51,926 bases of DNA from Litorivicinus sp965656605 (GCA_965656605.1 CBFHLC010000011.1:1-51926), one strand, 5' to 3'; positions 7,739-16,070 are shown, counted from the first letter of the stretch. Made by a program: numbers and translations. The notes: a model not told the origin generated them from the sequence alone.

Positions 7739-8104
7739 CTAATCTGCGCTACATGACGACGCGGCCAGGAACAGACTGACGCAGATTATACAAAGGCCTG
7801 CGAGGACGATCGTCTCTACCAGGATGAGCGTTGTTGCGTACGATCCGGACGGGCGAAAGCGGCTAAACGACGTTTGCATACCCACCGCAGCGATGGCGGT
7901 TAGCAAGGCCCAGCTCGACACTGTGCCGGCACCATCAACCGAGTCGTCGTGTATCAAGCTTATTGAGGCGGCGGCAGCCATCACCTACAACTTGTGCAAC
8001 GTCATGAATGATAGCGCCGGTGAAGGCGCCTGCTCGTGCGTTGTTGTAGTCGAGTTTTCGGCCAAGATCGGATGAAGGATCATCGCGATTAGACATTTGC
8101 GCAT
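7739..8104 (-). pseudogene. Decayed YeiH-type (UPF0324) membrane protein
   Basis: Three consecutive minus-strand pieces in different frames match one family in order. Piece one (8057-8104) reads CLIAMILHPILAE. Piece two (about 7983-8054) reads ARAGAFTGAIIHDVAQVVG, the strongly conserved YeiH motif. Piece three (7739-7984) reads SSWALLTAIAAVGMQTSF and ends in hydrophobic segments, matching the C-terminus. There are frameshifts near 8055 and 7983. About 60 residues expected between pieces two and three are missing, as is the whole N-terminal half. Intact YeiH proteins are about 340-residue putative anion exporters. The identification rests on remembered family consensus. Confidence 0.7.
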
Positions 8105-8177
8105 CTCGCAACTCTTCAGGTAGATTCCACGAAGGTCTAACAAGCGGTTGGATTTAATAACAATGAGGAAAGGCATG

Positions 8178-8498
8178 ATGTCACCAAGAAATGGATTGCT
8201 TGGTTTATGCCTGCTGGCAATGGGTTTGTTCACGCTATACCAGCAGCTTTCTATAACGGCTGCGCTGTGGGCAGTTGCAGTGGTGGCAGGCGCCGTGGTC
8301 GGCTGGATGGTCGGCTCGGGAGCATGGCGCGCGGTTGGGTCAGACCTAGTAGCGGCCCTATTGACGGTGTGTTGCGTATTGTTCGGTAGCGTTTTTCCGC
8401 TGGTTTCTGTGTATAAAACGGCACCGATGTCACTGGTCGCTGCGGTACTGGGCTTGGCAGTAGCCATTGTGCTTGGCCGACGTTGGGTTCGCGCCTAA
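8178..8498 (+). CDS. Small four-helix membrane protein, unknown function
   Basis: The 106 residues are strongly hydrophobic, with about four predicted membrane helices (LLGLCLLAMGLFTLY, ALWAVAVVAGAVVGWMVG, LVAALLTVCCVLFG, MSLVAAVLGLAVAIVLG), and the protein ends in basic RRWVRA. I chose ATG 8178 because AGGAAAGG lies just upstream at 8166-8173; ATG 8163 and 8175 are alternatives. The family is not recognised. It stands between the YeiH remains and dnaB, 64 bases before dnaB. It might be a real small membrane protein or a leftover of a larger one. Confidence 0.55.
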   Translation: MSPRNGLLGLCLLAMGLFTLYQQLSITAALWAVAVVAGAVVGWMVGSGAWRAVGSDLVAALLTVCCVLFGSVFPLVSVYKTAPMSLVAAVLGLAVAIVLGRRWVRA

Positions 8499-8562
8499 AT
8501 CAAGCTAGAAGATTGTCGACGCAGGCTTTAATCTTGCCGGCTTAATTACCGGGAAGCACGCC

Positions 8563-9948
8563 GTGTCCGATTTTGATCAGCAAGTCGATTCCATCAAAAC
8601 CCCGCCGCACTCGCTAGAAGCTGAGCGGGCAGTCTTGGGTGGCCTTTTGCTAGAGCCCGGTGTTTGGGAGGACGTCAGCACGGCGGTCGTCGGGGCAGAT
8701 TTTTATACTCAAGCGCACACCCTTATTTTCGAAGCCATCGAAGACCTAGATCGACACGATCAGCCATTAGATGCAGTGACCCTGATCGAGACATTAAAGC
8801 GCCACGAGCATCTAGAAGCCGTCGGTGGGGTCGAGTACATCATGGAGTTGGTCGAAGAGACTCCAGGTGCCTCGAACGTCAAAGCGTATGCTGCGATCGT
8901 GCAAGAGCGTTCATTGCTTCGCAATATGATCGCAACCGCTCGGAACATTGCCGACAGTGCATACAAACCCGCCGGTCGGCAAGCCGCGCAGCTACTCGAA
9001 GAGGCTGAGCAAGAGATCCTGCGCATCGCAGAGGCCCGTCCTGGTGCTGGCGAAGCTGTTCAAATTGACGGTGTGCTGAAAGGCGCCCTTGCCAAAATCG
9101 AAGAGCTATTTAAGACCGACGGGAAGATCACCGGTGTTAGTACGGGCTTTAAAGACTTGGACGACAAAACTGCGGGTTTGCAAAAATCAGACTTGGTGAT
9201 CGTCGCAGGTCGCCCATCGATGGGTAAAACGACCTTTGCGATGAACCTTGTCGAAAGCGCATTCATGAATGACACGCCGGCCATCGTTTTCAGTATGGAG
9301 ATGCCTTCCGAGGCAATCGTGATGCGTCTGCTGGCGTCGCTGGGCCGGATCGATTCAGGACGTATGCGAACCGGTGATCTGGAGCCGCAGGACTGGGATC
9401 GCTTATCCACCGCGGTCAAGCTGATGCAAGGACGGCCGCTTTATATTGATGACACGCCTGCACTGACCCCCACCGACATGCGTGCGCGTGCGCGGCGAGT
9501 TGATCGGCAGTGTCGTCAGAAATACGGCAAAGGTGTCGGCGTCATCATGGTCGACTATTTGCAGTTGATGCGGGTGGCCGGTGGCGGCGAGAACCGTACC
9601 AACGAGATCTCAGAGATTTCTCGCTCCCTTAAAGCCTTGGCCAAAGAGCTGGGTTGCCCCGTCGTAGCGTTGTCCCAGTTGAACCGATCGCTGGAGCAGC
9701 GTCCGAATAAGCGTCCGGTAATGTCGGATCTTCGCGAATCAGGGGCAATCGAACAGGACGCTGACATCATCATGTTTATCTACCGTGACGAGGTCTACAA
9801 CGAAGACTCTGAAGACAAAGGCGTAGCCGAGATCATCATTGGCAAGCAGCGTCAGGGTTCAATCGGTACCGTCCGCCTAGCATTCATCGGTAAATACACG
9901 CGCTTTGATGACTTGGCTCAAGGGCACTATCAGGATTACCAAAACTAA
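8563..9948 (+). CDS. dnaB: Replicative DNA helicase DnaB
   Basis: This 461-residue hexameric helicase unwinds DNA ahead of the replisome. The N-terminal domain (PPHSLEAERAVLGGLLLEP) binds primase. The RecA-like domain has Walker A GRPSMGKTT, Walker B IMVDYLQLM and the arginine-finger region PVMSDLRESGAIEQDAD. Start is GTG at 8563. The dnaB stop and the alr start share one base, the classic dnaB-alr arrangement of gammaproteobacteria. There is no intein, and length is normal. Confidence 0.97.
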   Translation: MSDFDQQVDSIKTPPHSLEAERAVLGGLLLEPGVWEDVSTAVVGADFYTQAHTLIFEAIEDLDRHDQPLDAVTLIETLKRHEHLEAVGGVEYIMELVEETPGASNVKAYAAIVQERSLLRNMIATARNIADSAYKPAGRQAAQLLEEAEQEILRIAEARPGAGEAVQIDGVLKGALAKIEELFKTDGKITGVSTGFKDLDDKTAGLQKSDLVIVAGRPSMGKTTFAMNLVESAFMNDTPAIVFSMEMPSEAIVMRLLASLGRIDSGRMRTGDLEPQDWDRLSTAVKLMQGRPLYIDDTPALTPTDMRARARRVDRQCRQKYGKGVGVIMVDYLQLMRVAGGGENRTNEISEISRSLKALAKELGCPVVALSQLNRSLEQRPNKRPVMSDLRESGAIEQDADIIMFIYRDEVYNEDSEDKGVAEIIIGKQRQGSIGTVRLAFIGKYTRFDDLAQGHYQDYQN

Positions 9949-10982
9949 TGAGGCCGTTGGTCGCAAATATTTCCAGATCCGCGCTGCAGCATAACTTTAA
10001 ACAGTTTGCTCCAGATTCTTGGGCTGTAGTTAAAGCGGATGCCTATGGGCTTGGATCGCTTGAGGTCGCGCGATCGTTGCCGAATGCGGCAGGCTTCGCG
10101 GTGGCCTGCCTAGAGGAGGCAATCGTGTTGCGTGAAGGCGGCATTGCGCAGCCTATCCTGCTGCTTGAGGGGGTGTTTGAACCCTCTGAGTGGATGGAGG
10201 TGGGCGCGTATCAGCTTGACGCAGTCGTCCATCGGCCCGAGCAACTGGACGGGATCTTTTCGATGCGCGAGCGCAAATGGGCCGGGATCTGGTTGAAAAT
10301 CGACACAGGAATGCATCGCCTGGGCATGACTCAGCAAGAGGGTCTGGCCTGCAAAGAGCGAATCTCTGCGCTGTCGCTTGAGCGTCGGGTTTGGATGGCT
10401 CATTTCGCCGAGGCAGACAACCTGGCTCAACAGTTGCCAGTGACACAGGCGCCGGCGGGCTATGCGTTGAGCTTAAATAACTCGGCCGCGGGTTTGGTGC
10501 GTCACGAATTGCCGCGAAGCTGGACCCGGGCAGGGATCGCGCTGTACGGCGCATCATCGGTTCAGGGCCAGAGCGTGCAGGATTTAAATTTGCGTTGCGT
10601 TCAGCAACTGCAGTCACGGGTCGCCGCAATCCGAGAGGTGCCGCGAGGCGATGCAGTGGGGTATGGCGGGCGCTGGGTTGCGCAACGCGACAGTCGCATT
10701 GCAACGCTGCCCGGCGGCTATGCGGATGGCTATATGCGCTCGATGCCGGACGGCACGCGTATCGCCTTTGGTGAAGTGACTGCGCCCTTAGCGGGTCGAG
10801 TGTCGATGGACCGAATTACCGTTGACGTGACTGACTTGCCACAAATCGAGGTGGGTTCAGTCGCCGAGCTGTGGGGCCCGAACGTCTCGATCGACTACGT
10901 CGCTGATCAAGCAGGCACGATTGCCTATGAATTGTTTTGTAATTTGGCACCCCGAGTGCCGCGCATTTGGAGTGATGCATGA
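9948..10982 (+). CDS. alr: Alanine racemase
   Basis: This PLP enzyme makes D-alanine for peptidoglycan. The PLP lysine is Lys29 in VVKADAYGLG. Other family marks are KIDTGMHRLGM, the second-base tyrosine region AVGYGGRW, and GRVSMDRITVDVTD. At 344 residues it is a little shorter than the usual 355-360. Its start overlaps the dnaB stop by one base, and the DUF2058 gene overlaps its end by four bases. Confidence 0.95.
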   Translation: MRPLVANISRSALQHNFKQFAPDSWAVVKADAYGLGSLEVARSLPNAAGFAVACLEEAIVLREGGIAQPILLLEGVFEPSEWMEVGAYQLDAVVHRPEQLDGIFSMRERKWAGIWLKIDTGMHRLGMTQQEGLACKERISALSLERRVWMAHFAEADNLAQQLPVTQAPAGYALSLNNSAAGLVRHELPRSWTRAGIALYGASSVQGQSVQDLNLRCVQQLQSRVAAIREVPRGDAVGYGGRWVAQRDSRIATLPGGYADGYMRSMPDGTRIAFGEVTAPLAGRVSMDRITVDVTDLPQIEVGSVAELWGPNVSIDYVADQAGTIAYELFCNLAPRVPRIWSDA

Positions 10983-11527
10983 GCAAGTCCTTATCTGATC
11001 AGTTGCTGGGGCTGGGGTTGGTTGACGAAAAGAAAGCCAAACAAACCGCTCATGAAAAGCGCGTCAAAAAGACTAAAAAGAAGAAGTCCAAAGCACCGGC
11101 CGGCCCGTCGACCGAAGCGCTAACGGCTGAAGCGCATGCAGCACAGCTGGCCGAGAAAGCGGCCAAAGACAAAGCCTTGGAGGCAGAGCGAAAAGCCGTT
11201 CGTGAAAAGGCCGAGCGCTTGGCGCAGGCCCGCGACATCATCAAAAACCAAGGTGTGCTCGCCAAGGGCGATGATAAGAAATATCGATTTACCCATGGCA
11301 AAAAGATCAAAGAGTTTTGGGTGGCGTCGGCAGACTTTGAGCGTCTGGCCAAGGGTTTGGCGGGAGCGGTCCAGTTAGACAAGCGCTGGTATTTGATCGA
11401 GCCTGAGGCTTATCAGCAAATTACTCAGCGAGCGCCGGATCTGGTGATGTTTATGGCCGAGCCTGAGCAAGTTGACCCGGATGATCCTTACGCAGATTTC
11501 CAAATCCCTGACGACTTAGACTGGTAA
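10979..11527 (+). CDS. DUF2058 (YaiL-like) protein
   Basis: The 182 residues match the DUF2058 family. The N-terminal SLSDQLLGLGLVDEKKAKQ is followed by a long highly charged lysine/alanine helix (about residues 20-85) and then a compact C-terminal domain (KKYRFTHGKKIKEFWV through WYLIEP). The family is described as nucleoid- or RNA-associated but its role is not established. It overlaps alr by ATGA, so it is the last gene of a dnaB-alr-DUF2058 unit and is followed by a terminator. Confidence 0.85.
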   Translation: MSKSLSDQLLGLGLVDEKKAKQTAHEKRVKKTKKKKSKAPAGPSTEALTAEAHAAQLAEKAAKDKALEAERKAVREKAERLAQARDIIKNQGVLAKGDDKKYRFTHGKKIKEFWVASADFERLAKGLAGAVQLDKRWYLIEPEAYQQITQRAPDLVMFMAEPEQVDPDDPYADFQIPDDLDW

Positions 11528-11529
11528 TG

Positions 11530-11563
11530 GGCCGCACCGCGGTGGGGCGGCCGTGCTTTTTTT
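11530..11563 (+). terminator. Terminator of the dnaB-alr-DUF2058 unit
   Basis: GGCCGC (11530-11535) pairs with GCGGCC (11547-11552) around a GC-rich inner loop, followed four bases later by a run of seven T residues (11557-11563). It begins three bases after the stop codon. Confidence 0.82.
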
Positions 11564-11579
11564 GCACCCCGCCGGTGCC
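11563..11579 (+). promoter_or_regulatory. NtrC-type enhancer site
   Basis: TGCACC, five bases, GGTGCC: this is the NtrC dyad (TGCACC-N5-GGTGCA) with one mismatch. Its centre lies about 132 bases before the predicted aapJ transcription start, a usual distance for an activator of sigma54 RNA polymerase. It begins on the last T of the preceding terminator. Confidence 0.68.
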
Positions 11580-11675
11580 ATCCGATGCTTGTTTTTTGAA
11601 ATTTTATCCCACACAGTAAGCGCACTGGCCGTCAAATGCGGGTGGTTTCCACCGTTTGATGCCCGGCTCCCTTAG

Positions 11676-11693
11676 TTGGCACGAAAGTCGCAT
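11676..11693 (+). promoter_or_regulatory. Sigma54 (RpoN) promoter of the aap operon
   Basis: TTGGCACG (11676-11683), four bases, then TCGCAT (11688-11693). The invariant GG (11678-11679) and GC (11690-11691) are exactly ten bases apart, as sigma54 requires. The only notable departure is C for T just before the -12 GC. Transcription would start near 11703, 31 bases before the aapJ ATG. Confidence 0.78.
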
Positions 11694-11733
11694 AGGGTGA
11701 ATAAGAACAAAAGTCGTTTACCTGGAGGTAAAA

Positions 11734-12750
11734 ATGTTAAAAAAAGCTCTATTCGCTGCGAGCGCAGTTGTTGTCGGTTCTGTTGCTAGTGTTGCCACTG
11801 CAAGCACGCTTGAGCAGGTCCAGCAGCGTGGGTCGCTATCCTGCGGTGTGTCTACTGGTCTAGCCGGTTTCTCTCAGAAAAACGCCGACGGCTCATGGAG
11901 CGGTCTGGACGTAGACATGTGTCGCGCAGTCGCCGCAGCCGTGTTGGGCGATGCTGAGGCAGTTCAGTACAAGCCATTAACAGCAAAAGAGCGTTTTACC
12001 GCGCTAGCTTCAGGTGAAATCGACATGTTGTCGCGTAACACTACGTGGACTCACACTCGCGATACCTCACTGGGCATCAACTTTGCCGGAACGAACTACT
12101 ACGACGGTGCATCGTTCATGGTCAGCAAGGACCTGGGCGTTTCTAGTGCACTCGAGTTGGATGGTGCGAACGCATGTATCCAAGCGGGCACATCAACTGA
12201 GCTGGCTATTGCCGACTACTTCCGTGAAAACGGCATGTCGTACAAGGCGGTTACCTTTGATACCTCTGATCAGACGCGTCAGGGTTTCGAGTCAGGTCGT
12301 TGCGACTTCTTGACTTCAGACGGCTCACAGCTGGCTGCGCTACGTATTGGTCTGCAGGATCCTGCAGGCGCGGTGATCCTGCCGGAGGTCATTTCTAAAG
12401 AGCCCTTGGGCCCGGTTGTACGTCAGGGTGACGACCAGTGGTTCAACATTGTTAAGTGGTCTTTGAATGCCATGATCGAAGCTGAAGAGCAGGGTGTTAA
12501 CTCTCGCAACGCTTCAAACAAGGCGGCTGTCGGTAATCCAGGCAACAAGCGTTTGTTGGGTGCGGAAGGCGAGTTGGGTGTGAACCTAGGTTTGGACGCA
12601 GAATGGGCCAAGCGCATCATTATGCAAGTTGGTAACTACTCAGAATCTTTTGAGCGTAACGTAGGGATGGACTCACCTCTGCAGCTTCAGCGTGGTCTGA
12701 ATGCATTGTGGAGCCAGGGCGGCATCTTGTACGCGCCTGCAATGCGTTAA
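11734..12750 (+). CDS. aapJ: General L-amino-acid ABC transporter, periplasmic binding protein
   Basis: The 338 residues begin with a clear signal peptide (MLKKALFAASAVVVGSVASV, cut near ATAS) and continue as a solute-binding protein: LEQVQQRGSLSCGVSTGLAG, then GLDVDMCRAVAAAVLG, DMLSRNTTWT and FTSDGSQ-like segments typical of AapJ/BztA. It captures several L-amino acids in the periplasm for the AapQMP transporter. A strong GGAGG lies 5 bases before the ATG. It heads a four-gene operon controlled by the sigma54 promoter, so it is probably nitrogen-regulated. Confidence 0.95.
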   Translation: MLKKALFAASAVVVGSVASVATASTLEQVQQRGSLSCGVSTGLAGFSQKNADGSWSGLDVDMCRAVAAAVLGDAEAVQYKPLTAKERFTALASGEIDMLSRNTTWTHTRDTSLGINFAGTNYYDGASFMVSKDLGVSSALELDGANACIQAGTSTELAIADYFRENGMSYKAVTFDTSDQTRQGFESGRCDFLTSDGSQLAALRIGLQDPAGAVILPEVISKEPLGPVVRQGDDQWFNIVKWSLNAMIEAEEQGVNSRNASNKAAVGNPGNKRLLGAEGELGVNLGLDAEWAKRIIMQVGNYSESFERNVGMDSPLQLQRGLNALWSQGGILYAPAMR

Positions 12751-12769
12751 TCGATTGCTTTAACTAGCA

Positions 12770-12797
12770 GATAAGGGCGCCTTACGGCGTCCTTATC
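12770..12797 (+). promoter_or_regulatory. Intercistronic hairpin between aapJ and aapQ
   Basis: GATAAGG (12770-12776) plus G plus CGCC pairs with GGCG, T and CCTTATC (12786-12797) around a TTAC loop: twelve pairs including one G-T. No T-run follows. Such hairpins after a binding-protein gene usually block 3' decay or cause partial termination, giving more binding protein than permease. Confidence 0.75.
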
Positions 12798-12829
12798 ATT
12801 TGTATCCTGACAGTCTATTTGGCCTATAC

Positions 12830-14050
12830 ATGTTTAGACGCAAGACTTTAGAAGAAACGAAGGCTGCAGCTCGCCGCGCAAGCGGAACAGGCAGCGCCGC
12901 ATCGTTTTACAACAACCCCAACGTTCGCTCAGTTTTCTACCAAATTGGACTGATTGCGGCACTTCTCTATTTTTTTGGCAACATCATAGGCAACACCCTG
13001 GCGAACATGGAAGCCACCGGTATTAAAACCGGTTTTGCGTTCCTAGATGCCGCTGCGGGTTATGACGTACTGATGTCGCTAATCTCGTTCAACTCGACTG
13101 ATACGTATCTGCGGATCTTTGTGGTCGGCTTTTTGAATACACTTTTAGTGTCGGGTATTGGTATTTTCTTTGCGACCATTCTTGGCTTTTTGTTTGGTGT
13201 CATGCACTTCAGCCGAAATTGGTTGGTTCGAAAAATCGCCCAAGTTTACGTTGAGATATTTCGAAATGTGCCCCTGCTACTGCAAGTGTTTTTCTGGTAT
13301 TTCGCGGTTCTATCGAGCTTGCCAGGCGCGCGGCAGAGCCTCAGCTTAGGCGAGGCGGTTTTCCTTAATGTCCGAGGGCTGTATTTACCTAAGCTGGTGG
13401 GCGGTGACCTATCTCAAATCGTCTGGGCTGCTTTAGGAGTTTCGATCCTAGGTGTGTTTGCGCTGCGTAGCTGGGCCAAAAAGCGACAGGATGCCACGGG
13501 CCAGCAGTTTCCTGTTTTGTACACATCGATCGCGATGGTGATTGGCATTCCGCTGGTTGTAGCGGTTCTGACTGGGCTTCCGTTTACGGTTGAATACCCT
13601 GCTTTAAAAGGTTTTAACTACTTTGGCGGCATCACCATCATTCCTGAGTTGATGGCGCTGGCGATTGCTTTGTCGGTTTATACCGGTGCATTTATTGCCG
13701 AAGCGGTCCGTGCTGGGGTGCAAGCCGTGCCGAACGGGCAGACCGAAGCTGCTCGCAGCATCGGCTTGCGCGAAGACAAGATCATGCGATTGATCATCGT
13801 GCCGCAAGCGATGCGCGTGATCGTGCCGTTGCTCAACTCTGAATATCAGTCGTTGGTCAAAAACTCGACCTTGGCGGCGGCAATTGGTTATCCCGACTTG
13901 TTTAACGTGTTCGTGGGAACAGCGTTAAACCAGACTGGGCAGGCTATCGAGACTATTTTCATGACCATCATTGTCTACTTTGTGGTGAATATGGTGATTT
14001 CGTTTTTGATGAACCGCTTCAACAATGCGGTCGCATTGGTCAGTCGCTAG
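12830..14050 (+). CDS. aapQ: Amino-acid ABC transporter permease AapQ
   Basis: This inner-membrane permease has 406 residues and several membrane helices. The C-terminal half carries the inner-membrane binding-protein-dependent transport signature (EAVRAGVQAVPNGQTEAARSIG) that contacts the ATPase AapP. AapQ and AapM are longer than ordinary HisMQ permeases because of an extended N-terminal region, seen here. ATG 12830 (MFRRKTLEE) is preferred; TTG 12800 lies immediately after the intercistronic hairpin and is less likely. Ribosome site is weak, so translation may be modest. Confidence 0.93.
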   Translation: MFRRKTLEETKAAARRASGTGSAASFYNNPNVRSVFYQIGLIAALLYFFGNIIGNTLANMEATGIKTGFAFLDAAAGYDVLMSLISFNSTDTYLRIFVVGFLNTLLVSGIGIFFATILGFLFGVMHFSRNWLVRKIAQVYVEIFRNVPLLLQVFFWYFAVLSSLPGARQSLSLGEAVFLNVRGLYLPKLVGGDLSQIVWAALGVSILGVFALRSWAKKRQDATGQQFPVLYTSIAMVIGIPLVVAVLTGLPFTVEYPALKGFNYFGGITIIPELMALAIALSVYTGAFIAEAVRAGVQAVPNGQTEAARSIGLREDKIMRLIIVPQAMRVIVPLLNSEYQSLVKNSTLAAAIGYPDLFNVFVGTALNQTGQAIETIFMTIIVYFVVNMVISFLMNRFNNAVALVSR

Positions 14051-14059
14051 GGGGCTTAT

Positions 14060-15163
14060 ATGTCAGACACATTTACACCTACACCGGCTAGGCCGGCTCC
14101 CAGTCAGACAGTCGGTCCAATTGCTTGGATACGTCTTAATCTGTTTGCGAGCATTCCTAGCTCTATTGTCACCGTTGCGGTTTTGTATTTCTTATTGTCA
14201 TACATCCCGCCGGTATTAGATTGGGCGTTTTTCTCCGCTAACTGGACTGGTACGACAGAGGATCAATGTACGGCCGCTGGCGCTTGCTGGGTGTTTGTGA
14301 ACGCTTGGTCTTACCAGTTCTTTTACGGGACCTACCCACTGGAAGAGTTATGGCGTGTTCACACCATGCTGGGCTTATTGGTCGCAGTTATCGTCGCGTC
14401 ATTTACGCTTCCAAAGTCTATTCGTCTTCGAATTGCTATCCCCGCGTGGCTGCTGTTGCCGTTGGCTGGAATCGCCTTGCTGGACGGGCGTCTGCTGGGC
14501 CTGGAAGTGGTGAGTACTGATCTTTGGGGTGGATTTACGCTAAACGTATTCATGGCTGCGGCTTCGATTATCGTCGCCTTTCCGTTTAGCTTTCTGTGGG
14601 CGTTGGGTCGTCGTTCAAGCATGCCGTTTATTCGAACCGTCTCGACCATATTCATTGAGTTCTTCCGAGGCGTTCCGGTGTTGTCGCTGTTCTTTATGGG
14701 ATCGGTAATGCTGCCGCTCTTCTTCGAGGCAGGTACGAACGTCGATAAGCTCATTCGGGTGTGGTTGGTCCTGATATTTTTTATGTCTGGGTACATGGCC
14801 GAGGTGTTTCGCGGGGGATTCCAGGCAGTTCCAAGCGGGCAGTATGAGGCGGCGGATTCGATCGGTTTGAGTTTTTGGCAAAAAACGATGCTGATCATAT
14901 TGCCTCAAGTGATCAAGGTCTCGATGCCAAACATCCTGGCGACCTTTGTCATGCTGTTCAAAAACACCACATTCCTTCTGATTATTGGCATCCCCGAGGT
15001 GGTACAAACGTTGCAATCCGCATTGTCTAACTCGTTCTGGTTAGGCGGGCATGCGTTGGAAGGTTACCTATTTGTATTTTTAGTGTTCTGGGCTAGCTGC
15101 TTCAGCATGTCGGTGCTGTCGCGTCATATCGAAAGCCAAATGAATACGGATAAGCGAGATTAA
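14060..15163 (+). CDS. aapM: Amino-acid ABC transporter permease AapM
   Basis: The 367-residue second permease pairs with AapQ. It has multiple membrane helices and the coupling motif FRGGFQAVPSGQYEAADSIG. A segment with two cysteines between the first helices (about residues 72-79, DQCTAAGACW) probably faces the periplasm. It begins nine bases after aapQ and ends two bases before aapP. Confidence 0.93.
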   Translation: MSDTFTPTPARPAPSQTVGPIAWIRLNLFASIPSSIVTVAVLYFLLSYIPPVLDWAFFSANWTGTTEDQCTAAGACWVFVNAWSYQFFYGTYPLEELWRVHTMLGLLVAVIVASFTLPKSIRLRIAIPAWLLLPLAGIALLDGRLLGLEVVSTDLWGGFTLNVFMAAASIIVAFPFSFLWALGRRSSMPFIRTVSTIFIEFFRGVPVLSLFFMGSVMLPLFFEAGTNVDKLIRVWLVLIFFMSGYMAEVFRGGFQAVPSGQYEAADSIGLSFWQKTMLIILPQVIKVSMPNILATFVMLFKNTTFLLIIGIPEVVQTLQSALSNSFWLGGHALEGYLFVFLVFWASCFSMSVLSRHIESQMNTDKRD

Positions 15164-15165
15164 TT

Positions 15166-15930
15166 ATGAGCGAACAAGCTTCAAAAAATGACGCTGAAGA
15201 CGTCATCGTTATCGAAAATTTGAACAAGTGGTACGGCGACTTTCACGTCCTCAAAGACATCAATTTGCGTGTCAAAAAGGGTGAGCGAATTGTCATCTGT
15301 GGGCCTTCAGGCTCGGGTAAGTCAACGACGATTCGATGCATCAACCGACTGGAAGAGTTCCAAGAGGGATCATTGATCGTGGACGGCGTTGAAATGATCG
15401 ATGACGTAAAAAACATCGAGACCATTCGCCGTGACGTTGGCATGGTGTTCCAGCATTTCAACCTTTTCCCGCACTTGACGATTCTTCAGAACCTGACCTT
15501 GGGTCCGATCTGGGTGCAGAAGAAGCCAAAAAAGGAAGCTGAAGAGACGGCGATGCACTACCTGGAGCGGGTGAAAATTCCGGAGCAGGCCGATAAATTC
15601 CCGGGCCAATTGTCAGGGGGACAGCAGCAGCGAGTGGCAATCGCCAGATCGCTTTGCATGAATCCCAACATTATGTTGTTCGACGAGCCAACTTCTGCGC
15701 TTGACCCTGAGATGATTGCAGAGGTTCTGGATGTCATGGTGACCTTGGCGGAGTCAGGTATGACCATGATTTGCGTGACTCATGAAATGGGCTTCGCGCG
15801 CAAAGTGGCCGACCGTGTAATTTTCATGGACGGCGGCGAGATCATCGAGGAAAACAATCCGGAAGAGTTTTTCAATAACCCTCAGAACGAGCGTACCCAG
15901 TTGTTCTTAAGTCAGATCTTGAATCACTGA
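15166..15930 (+). CDS. aapP: Amino-acid ABC transporter ATPase AapP
   Basis: This 254-residue ATPase energises the AapQM permease. It shows Walker A GPSGSGKST, the Q-loop MVFQHFNLFPH, the ABC signature LSGGQQQRVAIARSL, Walker B IMLFDEPTSALD and the H-loop VTHEM. This is a complete polar-amino-acid-type ATPase. It is the last gene of the operon and is followed by an intrinsic terminator. Confidence 0.96.
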   Translation: MSEQASKNDAEDVIVIENLNKWYGDFHVLKDINLRVKKGERIVICGPSGSGKSTTIRCINRLEEFQEGSLIVDGVEMIDDVKNIETIRRDVGMVFQHFNLFPHLTILQNLTLGPIWVQKKPKKEAEETAMHYLERVKIPEQADKFPGQLSGGQQQRVAIARSLCMNPNIMLFDEPTSALDPEMIAEVLDVMVTLAESGMTMICVTHEMGFARKVADRVIFMDGGEIIEENNPEEFFNNPQNERTQLFLSQILNH

Positions 15931-15980
15931 GGGGTTGAGCGCGAAGCCGTATTCGGCAGTAGCACGCGTTTAATCACTAC

Positions 15981-16012
15981 AAAAGCCCTAGCGGAAACGT
16001 TGGGGCTTTTTT
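15981..16012 (+). terminator. Terminator of the aap operon
   Basis: AAAGCCC (15982-15988) pairs with GGGCTTT (16003-16009), with inner AGCG/CGTT pairing around a GAAA tetraloop, and is followed by a T-run to 16012. It separates aapP from rnr. Confidence 0.88.
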
Positions 16013-16053
16013 AATGCTGCAAGGGTGACGCACAGTCGCCTTATGTTTCTGTT

Positions 16054-16070
16054 GTCTATCGGTGATAGAC
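16054..16070. promoter_or_regulatory. 17-bp palindrome just before the rnr start
   Basis: GTCTATC, GGT, GATAGAC: perfect 7-bp arms around three bases. It ends seven bases before the rnr ATG and occupies the place where a ribosome site would normally be; no clear one is visible. It could be an operator or an RNA hairpin that limits translation. Confidence 0.55.

Noticed and set aside
7824..8075. Plus-strand frame of 83 codons
   Set aside because: Antisense to the YeiH remains; no family match and no ribosome site.
7985..8467. Minus-strand frame of 160 codons between dnaB and the isomerase
   Set aside because: Most of it is antisense to the small membrane gene. Only its last 16 or so meaningful residues belong to the YeiH remains.
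10153..10704. Minus-strand open frame of 183 codons inside alr
   Set aside because: Composition is arginine/proline-rich as expected for an antisense shadow of a GC-biased gene.
14359..14898. Minus-strand frame of 179 codons inside aapM
   Set aside because: Antisense shadow of a membrane protein gene; no domain and no start signal.
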